DNA from: JAZNLR01 sp045579195
Lineage (GTDB): Bacteria > Bacillota > Clostridia > Christensenellales > CAMQZB01
Assembly: GCA_045579195.1 (NCBI GenBank)
Contig: JAZNLR010000059.1
Coordinates: 1 to 14,938 of the forward strand
Length of the DNA: 14,938 nt
Reading direction: 5' to 3'
How positions within the stretch are numbered: the stretch's first letter is position 1; each line of letters opens with the position of its first letter. The translations under genes were made by a program, and so were the position numbers. The notes beneath the pieces were generated by a model that saw only the letters and a list, made by a program, of their open reading frames with translations, made no database searches and had not been told where the DNA came from. Below are positions 1-7,604 of this stretch, piece after piece.

Positions 1-15
1 GATCCGACTTTGCAT

Positions 16-44
16 ATTTTAACACAAATGTTCCCGAAAGTAAA
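16..44 (-). promoter_or_regulatory. Possible sigma-A promoter reading out of the left edge
   Basis: On the minus strand, TTTACT (39-44) and TAAAAT (16-21) are separated by exactly 17 bases, and a TG lies one base before the -10, giving an extended -10. The site sits 11 bases beyond the hemZ stop codon. In many Clostridia the next genes are hisS and aspS, often with their own promoter and a T-box leader; that is inference, because nothing downstream is visible. The -35 is only a 4 of 6 match, so this is a moderate call. Confidence 0.4.
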
Positions 45-55
45 CCATTCTAAGC

Positions 56-1447
56 CTATTCTGAGAATAATTTTTCGCGTTCTTGTAATAAAATCGGTAA
101 TTTTTTCAAATATGTCACAGTGTCTTTTGGATTGCACTGCCTTTCAATACGGTTTTGATCGCGGAAGACTCGTTTTGAAATCGCATTTCCACCAAGTGCG
201 ATGATGGAAGTGTCCTCCTCCATAATATCAATATTATAAAGGCATTCCGTTCCTGGAAGCGCAAATCCCGTGTTTTCAAGGTTGCCCAACGTATATTTCT
301 GACGATATAAGTAATATGGATCGAGCCCTTCTTTGCGCACAAGCTCATATGCACGATCCATAATATCAGTTCCATAGGTAAGGTTTTGAGAGAAGCCCTG
401 TTCCTTCCAGATTGACCCGGCTTTCATTGAAAGAGAATGCAGCGTCAAATTGTCAGGATGCAATGAAAGAACGTCTGAAACGGACTTCAAAAAACGCATT
501 TCATCCTCCCCCTGCAACCCGGCAATCAAATCACAATTTACAAGAAAACCATATGCTTTCGCTTCCGAAAATGCGCGCAAGAAATCCGCATAAGTATGCT
601 TTCGGCCAATACGAACGAGCGTTGCGTCCGATGATGTTTGAGGATTAATGCTAACACGATTTGCACCGGAAGAGAGAATTGCTTCAAACTTTTCTTTCGA
701 AAGTGTGTCAGGACGCCCTGCTTCTACTGTAAATTCAATTTGGCCGAAGTTTAGAGCAGACAAAATTTGCGAAAGCCTCTTTGCATCTAGAGAAGTAGGT
801 GTTCCACCACCAACATAAACTGCGCGAACGGAATATCCGTTTTTGTTGATAAGACCTTTTAAGTGATTAACTTCCGTCAAAACAGCATTAACATATTCTT
901 CAATTAATGCGTCAGACAACTTTGAGATATCAGCAGAGATGAAAGAACAGTAAGAACAGCGCGAAACACAGAACGGAATTCCAACGTAAACATCGATCTG
1001 TTTTTCATCCTTGTTAAATAAAGGAAGTTGTTTGTTCAGAATTTCCAACGCAATGTCTGTTTTGCTTTTAGAAACACATAAAACGTTTTGAAAATAGTCT
1101 CTTAAATCCGAAACACCTTCACGTTCCGTCAAAAAACGTGCTAACTTTATGGGGCGAATTCCAGTAAGCGAGCCCCAAGGAAGCGAAATATTGAAATATT
1201 CCGAAAGCGCAAGGTAAAGTGAAAGCTTCGCAGCACGTTTTTGCAATCGCTTATTGACGATTAAATCATCGGACTCTTCATGATCATTCTGATAGACAAA
1301 TCTTCTGCCATCAATCATAACAACATTTTCAAATTTCGAGTCGTTTAAGCGAGAAAGATGTGAAACATCCAGATCCTTACAGGGAAACAGAGAAACAATT
1401 TCCTTCAGATCATTTGTGAAGTTTTCTAAATTCGTTGAAAAAGCCAT
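56..1447 (-). CDS. hemZ: Radical SAM protein HemZ (HemN-like coproporphyrinogen dehydrogenase family)
   Basis: This 463-residue protein belongs to the HemN/HemZ branch of radical SAM enzymes. An N-terminal region of about 150 residues carries the LTGIRPIKL motif (94-102) typical of HemZ. The radical SAM core follows, with the [4Fe-4S]-binding cysteines C160, C164 and C167 (CX3CX2C) and GGGTPT (213-218), which contacts SAM. HemN-type enzymes oxidatively decarboxylate coproporphyrinogen III without oxygen. For HemZ this activity is less well established, and no other haem gene is in view, so the true substrate is open. The ATG overlaps the stop of the preceding hydrolase gene by one base (TGATG), with AGGG about 10 bases upstream, so it is translated with that gene as the last member of the recJ-rel-MBL-hemZ cluster. 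The relA-MBL-hemZ order is common in Clostridia. The frame is complete. Confidence 0.9.
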   Translation of the reverse strand: MAFSTNLENFTNDLKEIVSLFPCKDLDVSHLSRLNDSKFENVVMIDGRRFVYQNDHEESDDLIVNKRLQKRAAKLSLYLALSEYFNISLPWGSLTGIRPIKLARFLTEREGVSDLRDYFQNVLCVSKSKTDIALEILNKQLPLFNKDEKQIDVYVGIPFCVSRCSYCSFISADISKLSDALIEEYVNAVLTEVNHLKGLINKNGYSVRAVYVGGGTPTSLDAKRLSQILSALNFGQIEFTVEAGRPDTLSKEKFEAILSSGANRVSINPQTSSDATLVRIGRKHTYADFLRAFSEAKAYGFLVNCDLIAGLQGEDEMRFLKSVSDVLSLHPDNLTLHSLSMKAGSIWKEQGFSQNLTYGTDIMDRAYELVRKEGLDPYYLYRQKYTLGNLENTGFALPGTECLYNIDIMEEDTSIIALGGNAISKRVFRDQNRIERQCNPKDTVTYLKKLPILLQEREKLFSE

Positions 1448-2085
1448 CAGTCATCTACCCTCAAATTGATATAAGGATTATATTGAATTTCAGCATCAAT
1501 GCTAGTTTTTTCTGCATGTCCAGGAAAAACCTTGTACCCTTTTAATGGAAATAATTTCATTTTTATTGACGAAATTAAAGTATCATAATCTCCACCGGGC
1601 AAATCAGTTCGTCCAATGGAGCGCGAAAAGAGCGTATCGCCGGAGAAGATATTTTTTTCAATCACATAACACATTCCGCCTTTTGTATGACCGGGCGTTG
1701 ACAAAAATTCGATATCAAAGCCAAATAACGTCATTTTTCCACTGTTTCGAAGTACTATGTCAGGCGTAGTACATTCAATTTTTGATGCTATAGAAGGAAT
1801 TCCGCATGCCGCAAGCATAGAATCCTCTAAAAGAGCAACATCGCCCTCCCCAATATAGACTTTAGCTCCCAAATCCTGGAATGCTTTTACAGCACCAATA
1901 TGATCAAAATGACCGTGCGTCAACAAAACCGCACGGCATATAATCCCTTTTTCATCCAAAATTTGTTTTATCGAATGAAATTCTGCACCAGGATCAACCA
2001 GAAGGCAATCGCTTTCATTCTCACGATAAACAATATAGACGTTTTCACCAAAAGATTTCGTTTCGTAACAAATCACATTTATCAT
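1447..2085 (-). CDS. MBL-fold metallohydrolase, glyoxalase II-like
   Basis: This 212-residue cytoplasmic metallo-beta-lactamase-fold hydrolase shows the full set of metal ligands: THGHFDH (56-62), the histidine of GHTKG (H133), the aspartate of SGDTLF (D150) and the histidine of PGHA (H190). GRTDLPGGD (158-166) is typical of the short YqgX/YcbL glyoxalase-II-like subfamily, which lacks the long C-terminal substrate-binding domain of classic GloB. The family hydrolyses thioesters such as S-lactoylglutathione or other low-molecular-weight thiol adducts. The substrate here is unknown, and many Clostridia lack glutathione. The start overlaps the rel stop by four bases (ATGA) and has no good SD, which suggests translational coupling to rel. 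Many Clostridia have dtd between rel and this gene; it is not here. Confidence 0.88.
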   Translation of the reverse strand: MINVICYETKSFGENVYIVYRENESDCLLVDPGAEFHSIKQILDEKGIICRAVLLTHGHFDHIGAVKAFQDLGAKVYIGEGDVALLEDSMLAACGIPSIASKIECTTPDIVLRNSGKMTLFGFDIEFLSTPGHTKGGMCYVIEKNIFSGDTLFSRSIGRTDLPGGDYDTLISSIKMKLFPLKGYKVFPGHAEKTSIDAEIQYNPYINLRVDD

Positions 2086-4229
2086 GTCGTCGTTCTAAAC
2101 ACGTCTGAAATTGACGCCTCACTCTTCAATTTTGCTATTAATTCTTCTAATTCCTGCGTTCTGCGAATCGTTACAGTAATGTTAAAAATTGCATTCTTTT
2201 GCTTATCAATTCGCGCATTTAAAGCAGTGATTCCCAACTTCATATTTGAAACAATGCTCGAAATTTTCAAAAGAAGCCCCGGAGAGTCATGCGCCATAAT
2301 CTGCAACGAAACTGAATAATCCAAAGCAACATCTTCTGCCCAGCTCGCCTCAATTAAACGCTCCGGCTCCATGCCCTTAACATTCGGACAATCTTGACGG
2401 TGCACTGTAATACCGCGCCCACGCGAAATAAAGCCAACAATCTTATCCCCAGGAACGGGAGAACAACACCCTGCAAAACGAACCAAAAGGCCCGTGTTTC
2501 CCTTGATAATAACGCCGGTATCATTGTTTTTTCGTTTCGGCGTTGCAGCAACAAACTCTTGCGGCTTATTCTTTTCAACTTCTTTCAAATAGAAGTCGAT
2601 CAGCTTAATAATAACCTGCCCAATCGTAACCGCGCCATACCCAATGGATGCATACATCTCATCTTCAGATGTAAATGCAAGTTTTGAGAACAACATCGAA
2701 AGAGATCGTTCATTCAAGAGGTCATTGAGCGCAAATCCACGACGTTTTGCCTCTTTTTCAAGCATACTCTTACCGCGTTTAACGTTCTCTTCTTTCATTT
2801 CACGCTTAAAGAACTGACGAATTTTCGATTTTGCGGCAGAACTTTTTGCGATTTTAAGCCAATCCCATGAAGGGCCTTTTGCATTTTGCGATGTAATAAC
2901 TTCTACAACATCACCAACAGCAAGCGTCGAATTAAGCGGAACGATTTTTCCATTTACTTTTGCACCAATGCACTTGTTTCCTACAGCACTGTGGATTCTA
3001 TACGCGAAGTCGATAGGCGTCGCCCCTTCGGGAAGGGAAATTACGTCCCCCTTTGGCGTAAATACAAGCAATTCACCACGATACAAATCACCTTTAATCG
3101 TGGAGAGAAATTCAGTTGAATCCTTGAAATCTCCCTGCCATTCCATAACTTCTCTAAGCCATGAAAGGCGCTTTTCCATCTCATCAACTCCGTTGTTCGC
3201 CTTACCCTCCTTATACTTCCAGTGCGCCGCAATTCCATACTCAGCAGTTCGATGCATATCAAATGTTCGAATCTGGATCTCAAACGGTTGACCAAAGTTC
3301 GTCACAACTGTCGTGTGTAACGATTGATACATATTAGGTTTCGGCATTGCGATATAATCCTTAATTCTACCGGGAATTGGCTTCCAACGCTTATGGATTT
3401 TACCCAAAATGTCGTAACACTCGTCGACAGTTTCAACGATAACGCGAACCGCAGTCAGGTCATAAATCTGATCAAAGGTCAGATTTTTCGAATTCATCTT
3501 TTTATAGATGCTGTAAAAATGCTTCGGACGCCCAAAGACTTCACCCCGAATGCCCGATTCCGAAAGCATGCCCTGAAGATCTTTAACAACAAGGTCAACA
3601 AAACGTTGTCTTTCATCCACCTTCGCATTAACCATATCAACAAGATAGTAATATGATTCGGGATGCAAATAACGCAAGCACAAGTCTTCCAATTCGCACT
3701 TAATTTGAGAAATACCCAATCGACCAGCAAGCGGAGCATAGATATCAAGCGTCTCGTTTGCCATATTCAGCCTTCTCTGTTCGTTTAGGTACTTCAAAGA
3801 ACGCATATTATGCAGCCTGTCAGCGAGCTTTATCATCAAAACTCGGATATCCTTTGCCATTGCAAAGAACATTTTTCTAAAGTTTTCCGCCTGTTCTTGC
3901 TCTTTTGAAACAAAGTCGATCTTATCAAGCTTCGTAACACCGATGACAAGATCACATGTTTCATCACCAAACTCTGCGCGAAGCTCTTCCTCAGAAACCG
4001 GCGTATCTTCCAAAACATCATGCAAAAGCGCAGCAGCAATCGTCGGCGGATCCAAACCAAGGTCCACCAATATCGTTGCAACTGCAGTTGGATGAATGAT
4101 ATAATCCTCACCGGACGCACGCTTTTGACCGTTATGAGCTTCAATTGCAAAATCCAGCGCCTTTTTCAGGAAGTTATTATATACATCCTCAGGATAACCA
4201 CGCTTTAATCTTTCTTTTAAGTCTTCCAA
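2082..4229 (-). CDS. relA: Bifunctional (p)ppGpp synthetase/hydrolase Rel
   Basis: This 715-residue long RSH protein has all expected domains. The N-terminal HD hydrolase domain keeps H46, H70-D71, E74-D75 and D137. The synthetase domain has GRIKDY (287-292), Y301 and EIQIRT (317-322). The RXKD form of the synthetase loop (RIKD, 288-291), together with the intact HD site, is typical of bifunctional Rel; E. coli RelA has EXDD there. A TGS domain (about 385-447), an alpha-helical region, a zinc-finger-like segment (C588-C589, H610, C614) and a C-terminal ACT domain (about 638-710) complete it. It transfers pyrophosphate from ATP to GDP/GTP on starved ribosomes and also degrades the alarmone. 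The start is TTG, with GAGG six bases upstream inside the end of recJ; only one base separates the genes. The usual clostridial apt gene between recJ and rel is absent. Confidence 0.96.
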   Translation of the reverse strand: MEDLKERLKRGYPEDVYNNFLKKALDFAIEAHNGQKRASGEDYIIHPTAVATILVDLGLDPPTIAAALLHDVLEDTPVSEEELRAEFGDETCDLVIGVTKLDKIDFVSKEQEQAENFRKMFFAMAKDIRVLMIKLADRLHNMRSLKYLNEQRRLNMANETLDIYAPLAGRLGISQIKCELEDLCLRYLHPESYYYLVDMVNAKVDERQRFVDLVVKDLQGMLSESGIRGEVFGRPKHFYSIYKKMNSKNLTFDQIYDLTAVRVIVETVDECYDILGKIHKRWKPIPGRIKDYIAMPKPNMYQSLHTTVVTNFGQPFEIQIRTFDMHRTAEYGIAAHWKYKEGKANNGVDEMEKRLSWLREVMEWQGDFKDSTEFLSTIKGDLYRGELLVFTPKGDVISLPEGATPIDFAYRIHSAVGNKCIGAKVNGKIVPLNSTLAVGDVVEVITSQNAKGPSWDWLKIAKSSAAKSKIRQFFKREMKEENVKRGKSMLEKEAKRRGFALNDLLNERSLSMLFSKLAFTSEDEMYASIGYGAVTIGQVIIKLIDFYLKEVEKNKPQEFVAATPKRKNNDTGVIIKGNTGLLVRFAGCCSPVPGDKIVGFISRGRGITVHRQDCPNVKGMEPERLIEASWAEDVALDYSVSLQIMAHDSPGLLLKISSIVSNMKLGITALNARIDKQKNAIFNITVTIRRTQELEELIAKLKSEASISDVFRTTT

Positions 4230-4230
4230 T

Positions 4231-6498
4231 TTATGCCTCGCTTCGCGTTTGCAGCTTTTGATAAAGTTTTGATCCCTGCAAATCTACTCTAATTTCATGA
4301 TCAATTATAATCACGTCACTAATGCTTACAATTTTTAATTCTTTTAAGATTGCCAAGGAATAGAGCAGCTGAACCAAAATCCCGGACTCTACCGATTTTA
4401 AAAGCTCCGAAAGCTTTCTTCCCTCAAATCTAACTATATGTTTATAATACCGCCCAAGCGTTTCTCTGTCAAACAGAATTGCACTGCTTTTGGGGAAAAT
4501 ATCTTCAAATCCTTCTAATGTCTTTGCGTTTTGATAACGTGTCAAAACATTATTATTGACCGATCCAACGGCGTAAATCTTCGGGAATGCACTAAGATCA
4601 ATATCATCTTCCGGCCTAAAAATAATTCTATTCACATTTGTTCCGCGACTCAAATTGGAAACCTCTTCAATATACTCCCTTCCATTAAAAAGAGATCTAC
4701 AAGAATCCAACCCCTCCAACGTTTCAGTCAACAGTACAACGCCAAATTCCCGATCTTCAATCTCCTTCAAAAAGGCATCATGCGAAATTACAGCTCTATT
4801 CTCTGTTAACAGCGCGTAAAGTATAGCACTTTTCTCATCTTCAACATACTCACGCTCAGTAATCAGAAATTTTCTTAAAATTGCCTTCACTTCCCTTGCT
4901 CCGCGGAATTCCTCAACTGAATAATCCAAAAAGAGCACCTTTTCTGAATTTGAATTTAATGCATTCAACGATGCACCCATTGAAAAACCAACCACGCGAA
5001 CCGAGTCGCACACAGCAGAAATGTGTTGCGGCTTAGACAGAGGCGAAAAACCCGCATTTCTCACTCTTTTTATCGTTATAGGCTTCGGGTTCCCAACACC
5101 GTACGGCTCAAGCATCTGAAGCTTTGTCACAAAATTGACGTCCATATCAACCGCATCCGCATCGATATCAAAAGTATATCGAGGAGCAAATAAACTCAAC
5201 GGATATTCAGCAAGCTCGGCATTGAAACGTTTCCTGAATGCATCCAAAACATTCGGTTCGATTGAGAGTCCTGCCGCCATCTTATGACCGCCAAACGTGA
5301 TAAATTGGTCTTTACAGCGCGACAAGACGTCATAAATGTTAATTCCTTCAATGCTACGCGCCGACCCCTTGTAGATATCGTCATTCTTCGAAAAGAGAAT
5401 CACCGGCTTGTGAAACTCCTCAACAAGTCTCGACGCAACAATTCCAACCAAACCACCATGCCAAGAATCGTTTGCAAGAACAATTGCTCGATCCCCTGCA
5501 TAGTTTTCAACAATCATTTTTCGAGCCTCAGAAAGGATTCCCTCCGTCAGCTTTTGACGCTCAAGATTATCCGCATGCAACTCATCCAAAATCTCCTTTG
5601 CACGAGCTTCATTCTCTTCAATGAGGTAATTCAGTGCTTTCGGGGCATCCCCCATTCGCCCTGCCGCATTCAAGCGTGGAGCAATTGAAAATCCAACAGT
5701 TGTTGCGGAAACCTGTCCTTTCACTCCAAGAGAATTTAAGAGCAAACGAACCGGCATTGACGCCTTCTTTTCCATCATTTTAAGCCCAAAAAAAGCGATT
5801 AAACGGTTCTCCTCAACAAGTGAAACAGAATCAGCAATTGTTGCAATCGTTGCCAAATCAAGGTATTCTTCGCCATAAGATTTGTCAAGCGCTTGAACAA
5901 TTTTTAATGCAACCCCCGCGCCGCACAAATCAAGTGTTCTTGGGTCATGGTCAAGTTTTGGATTGATCGTGATACAGTCAGGTAAAACTTCAGGAAGTTC
6001 ATGATGATCAGAGACTATGATGTCAATTCCAAGACTTTTTACAAACTCGACCTCTTCATAACACGAAATCCCAAGATCAACAGTCAAAATCAAATCCGGA
6101 AAAAGGTTTTCCGCAATCATTTCAAGCGTTTCAACATTCAAACCATACCCTTCAATGCGATTCGGCGTATATGGAAAGACATCAACACCTTTTGAAACGA
6201 GATATTTCGTCAAAATGGCAGTCGCGCAAATTCCATCTGCATCATAATCGCCATAGACAACAACACGCTCTTGGCAATCAATCGCCTGCTGGATTCTCGC
6301 AACAGCCTCCTCCATTCCGGAAAGATCAAACGGATTTGAAAAATCATTAAGATCCGGATTTAAGAACCTACTTGCATTTTCCAATGAGATATTACGCGAA
6401 ATCAAAATTTCAGCAATTGCGCGCGGAACACCAAGCTTCAAAACATACTCCGACACCTTTTCTCGATCAAATTGATTTTTAACTAACTCAAATTTCAT
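4231..6498 (-). CDS. recJ: Single-stranded-DNA-specific exonuclease RecJ
   Basis: This 755-residue DHH-family 5'-3' single-strand exonuclease acts in recombinational repair and mismatch excision. The DHH domain has GDYDADG (83-89), VDLGIS (140-145), SDHHE (163-167) and D223 in TIADSV, which together bind the two metal ions. GRMG (280-283) follows, and the DHHA1 domain has GGHKMAAG (403-410). An OB-fold DNA-binding domain begins near LEPYGVGNPKP (463-473). Residues of about 570-755 form the extra C-terminal domain found in Firmicute RecJ; its motifs are weak. The length is close to the long Firmicute form. The ATG is well placed against the family N-terminus, but no SD lies at a workable distance, because an intrinsic terminator ends nine bases before the start. 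This is the first gene of a tight four-gene cluster. Confidence 0.95.
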   Translation of the reverse strand: MKFELVKNQFDREKVSEYVLKLGVPRAIAEILISRNISLENASRFLNPDLNDFSNPFDLSGMEEAVARIQQAIDCQERVVVYGDYDADGICATAILTKYLVSKGVDVFPYTPNRIEGYGLNVETLEMIAENLFPDLILTVDLGISCYEEVEFVKSLGIDIIVSDHHELPEVLPDCITINPKLDHDPRTLDLCGAGVALKIVQALDKSYGEEYLDLATIATIADSVSLVEENRLIAFFGLKMMEKKASMPVRLLLNSLGVKGQVSATTVGFSIAPRLNAAGRMGDAPKALNYLIEENEARAKEILDELHADNLERQKLTEGILSEARKMIVENYAGDRAIVLANDSWHGGLVGIVASRLVEEFHKPVILFSKNDDIYKGSARSIEGINIYDVLSRCKDQFITFGGHKMAAGLSIEPNVLDAFRKRFNAELAEYPLSLFAPRYTFDIDADAVDMDVNFVTKLQMLEPYGVGNPKPITIKRVRNAGFSPLSKPQHISAVCDSVRVVGFSMGASLNALNSNSEKVLFLDYSVEEFRGAREVKAILRKFLITEREYVEDEKSAILYALLTENRAVISHDAFLKEIEDREFGVVLLTETLEGLDSCRSLFNGREYIEEVSNLSRGTNVNRIIFRPEDDIDLSAFPKIYAVGSVNNNVLTRYQNAKTLEGFEDIFPKSSAILFDRETLGRYYKHIVRFEGRKLSELLKSVESGILVQLLYSLAILKELKIVSISDVIIIDHEIRVDLQGSKLYQKLQTRSEA

Positions 6499-6507
6499 GT
6501 TTGGAAC

Positions 6508-6535
6508 AAAAAAAGCCTTCCATTCGGAAGGCTTT
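6508..6535 (-). terminator. Rho-independent terminator after secF, abutting recJ
   Basis: A perfect 10-bp stem (AAAGCCTTCC, 512-521 within 6500s, pairing with GGAAGGCTTT at 6526-6535) has a 4-base loop. On the minus strand it is followed by a run of seven T, the first three of which also pair. On the plus strand only three T follow, so the minus-strand direction is clear. It lies 40 bases past the secF stop and ends nine bases before the recJ ATG. Confidence 0.88.
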
Positions 6536-6575
6536 CAAAAGAACATTTTTATTTCGCCTGATTGCCAGCCGATTT

Positions 6576-7604
6576 TTATTTCTCGCTTGCCACTTCGTAC
6601 TTCTTGTCAACTTTCTTGAAAGAGATCTTGCTGAAGATCGTCCAAAGAGAAGGAGCGATAAAGATGGAAGAATAAGTTCCGGCAAGGAGACCAAAGATAA
6701 TGGGCAAGCAGAACTGTCTAATCTCGGGAACACCGATGATGCAGAGAATCAAAAGCGTGATCAACGTCGTGATAGAAGTGTTGATCGAACGAAGGAGCGT
6801 CGAAGCAATCGAAGTGTTTGCGATCATATCTTTCGTTGCATCCTTGCTGACGTACTTCTTTTCATTTTCACGAACGCGGTCAAAGATAACGATTGTTGCA
6901 TTGATGGAGTAACCAATGATCGTAATCAAAGCCGCAATAAACGGAGCATTAACTTCAATGCGGAAGATTGCCATCAACGCGAGCATAATCAAAACGTCGT
7001 GCATAAGCGCGATAACAGCCGCAAAACCACTCGAAAGCGTGAAGCGGAACGCAATGTAAATCAAAATTACAACAGCAGCAACAAGAACGGACAGGAACGC
7101 GTTGAGCAAGAGTGCAGAACTTGAAGTCGCACCAACAGAGTTCACATTCACCTTATAGTTAATTGCAATGTAATCCTCGCCACGGTTGTCCTTATCAAAC
7201 TTTACCATGAGCCCATCACGAATCTTTGCATCCAAAGCGTCGCTAACGGCACTGTTAACTTCGTTCATTACCTCTTCGGAAACCTTCTTTCCGTCAACAA
7301 CATTTTGATAACGGAAGGAAATTCCCGGGGTCTCGGAAGAAGTCAAACGCTGAACTCGATCAACCTCAATTCCCTGTTCGGACAGAATTTCCGTGACTGC
7401 GGTTTTATACTCGTTGTAGTTGTCGTCATTTACATATTCCCCGAGCTGTACGGAAATTACAGTTCCTCCGGAGAAGTCGATTCCAACATTGAAACCAAAA
7501 ATCAAGAAGACAATCAATCCAACGAGAATGATGCCAAGAGAAATACCAATGAAAAGTTTCTTCTTTTCAACAATTTTCAAATCCAACTGATTGAGATTCA
7601 ACAT
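6576..7604 (-). CDS. secF: Protein translocase subunit SecF
   Basis: This 342-residue, six-helix membrane protein of the RND superfamily partners SecD and YajC. It helps complete protein export through SecYEG using the proton (or sodium) motive force. The first helix (about 17-38) is followed by the conserved GIDFSGG (41-47), a periplasm-side domain of about 110 residues, and five helices from about 164 to 325. GYSIN (231-235) and FDRVREN (241-247) mark the conserved fourth-helix region, and R272 aligns with a conserved functional arginine. Position 236 is alanine where E. coli and Thermus proteins have aspartate (SLNDTIV in E. coli). The secD stop and this ATG are directly adjacent (TAAATG), with GGAGG eight bases upstream inside secD, so the two are co-translated. 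A terminator follows. The unfused secD/secF arrangement differs from the fused SecDF of Bacillus. Confidence 0.95.
   Translation of the reverse strand: MLNLNQLDLKIVEKKKLFIGISLGIILVGLIVFLIFGFNVGIDFSGGTVISVQLGEYVNDDNYNEYKTAVTEILSEQGIEVDRVQRLTSSETPGISFRYQNVVDGKKVSEEVMNEVNSAVSDALDAKIRDGLMVKFDKDNRGEDYIAINYKVNVNSVGATSSSALLLNAFLSVLVAAVVILIYIAFRFTLSSGFAAVIALMHDVLIMLALMAIFRIEVNAPFIAALITIIGYSINATIVIFDRVRENEKKYVSKDATKDMIANTSIASTLLRSINTSITTLITLLILCIIGVPEIRQFCLPIIFGLLAGTYSSIFIAPSLWTIFSKISFKKVDKKYEVASEK

Noticed and set aside
6501..7124. Plus-strand 207-codon frame opposite secF
   Set aside because: It is antisense to a full conserved gene, begins inside the secF terminator and has a biased Arg/Asn/Asp-rich product typical of a reverse-frame shadow.
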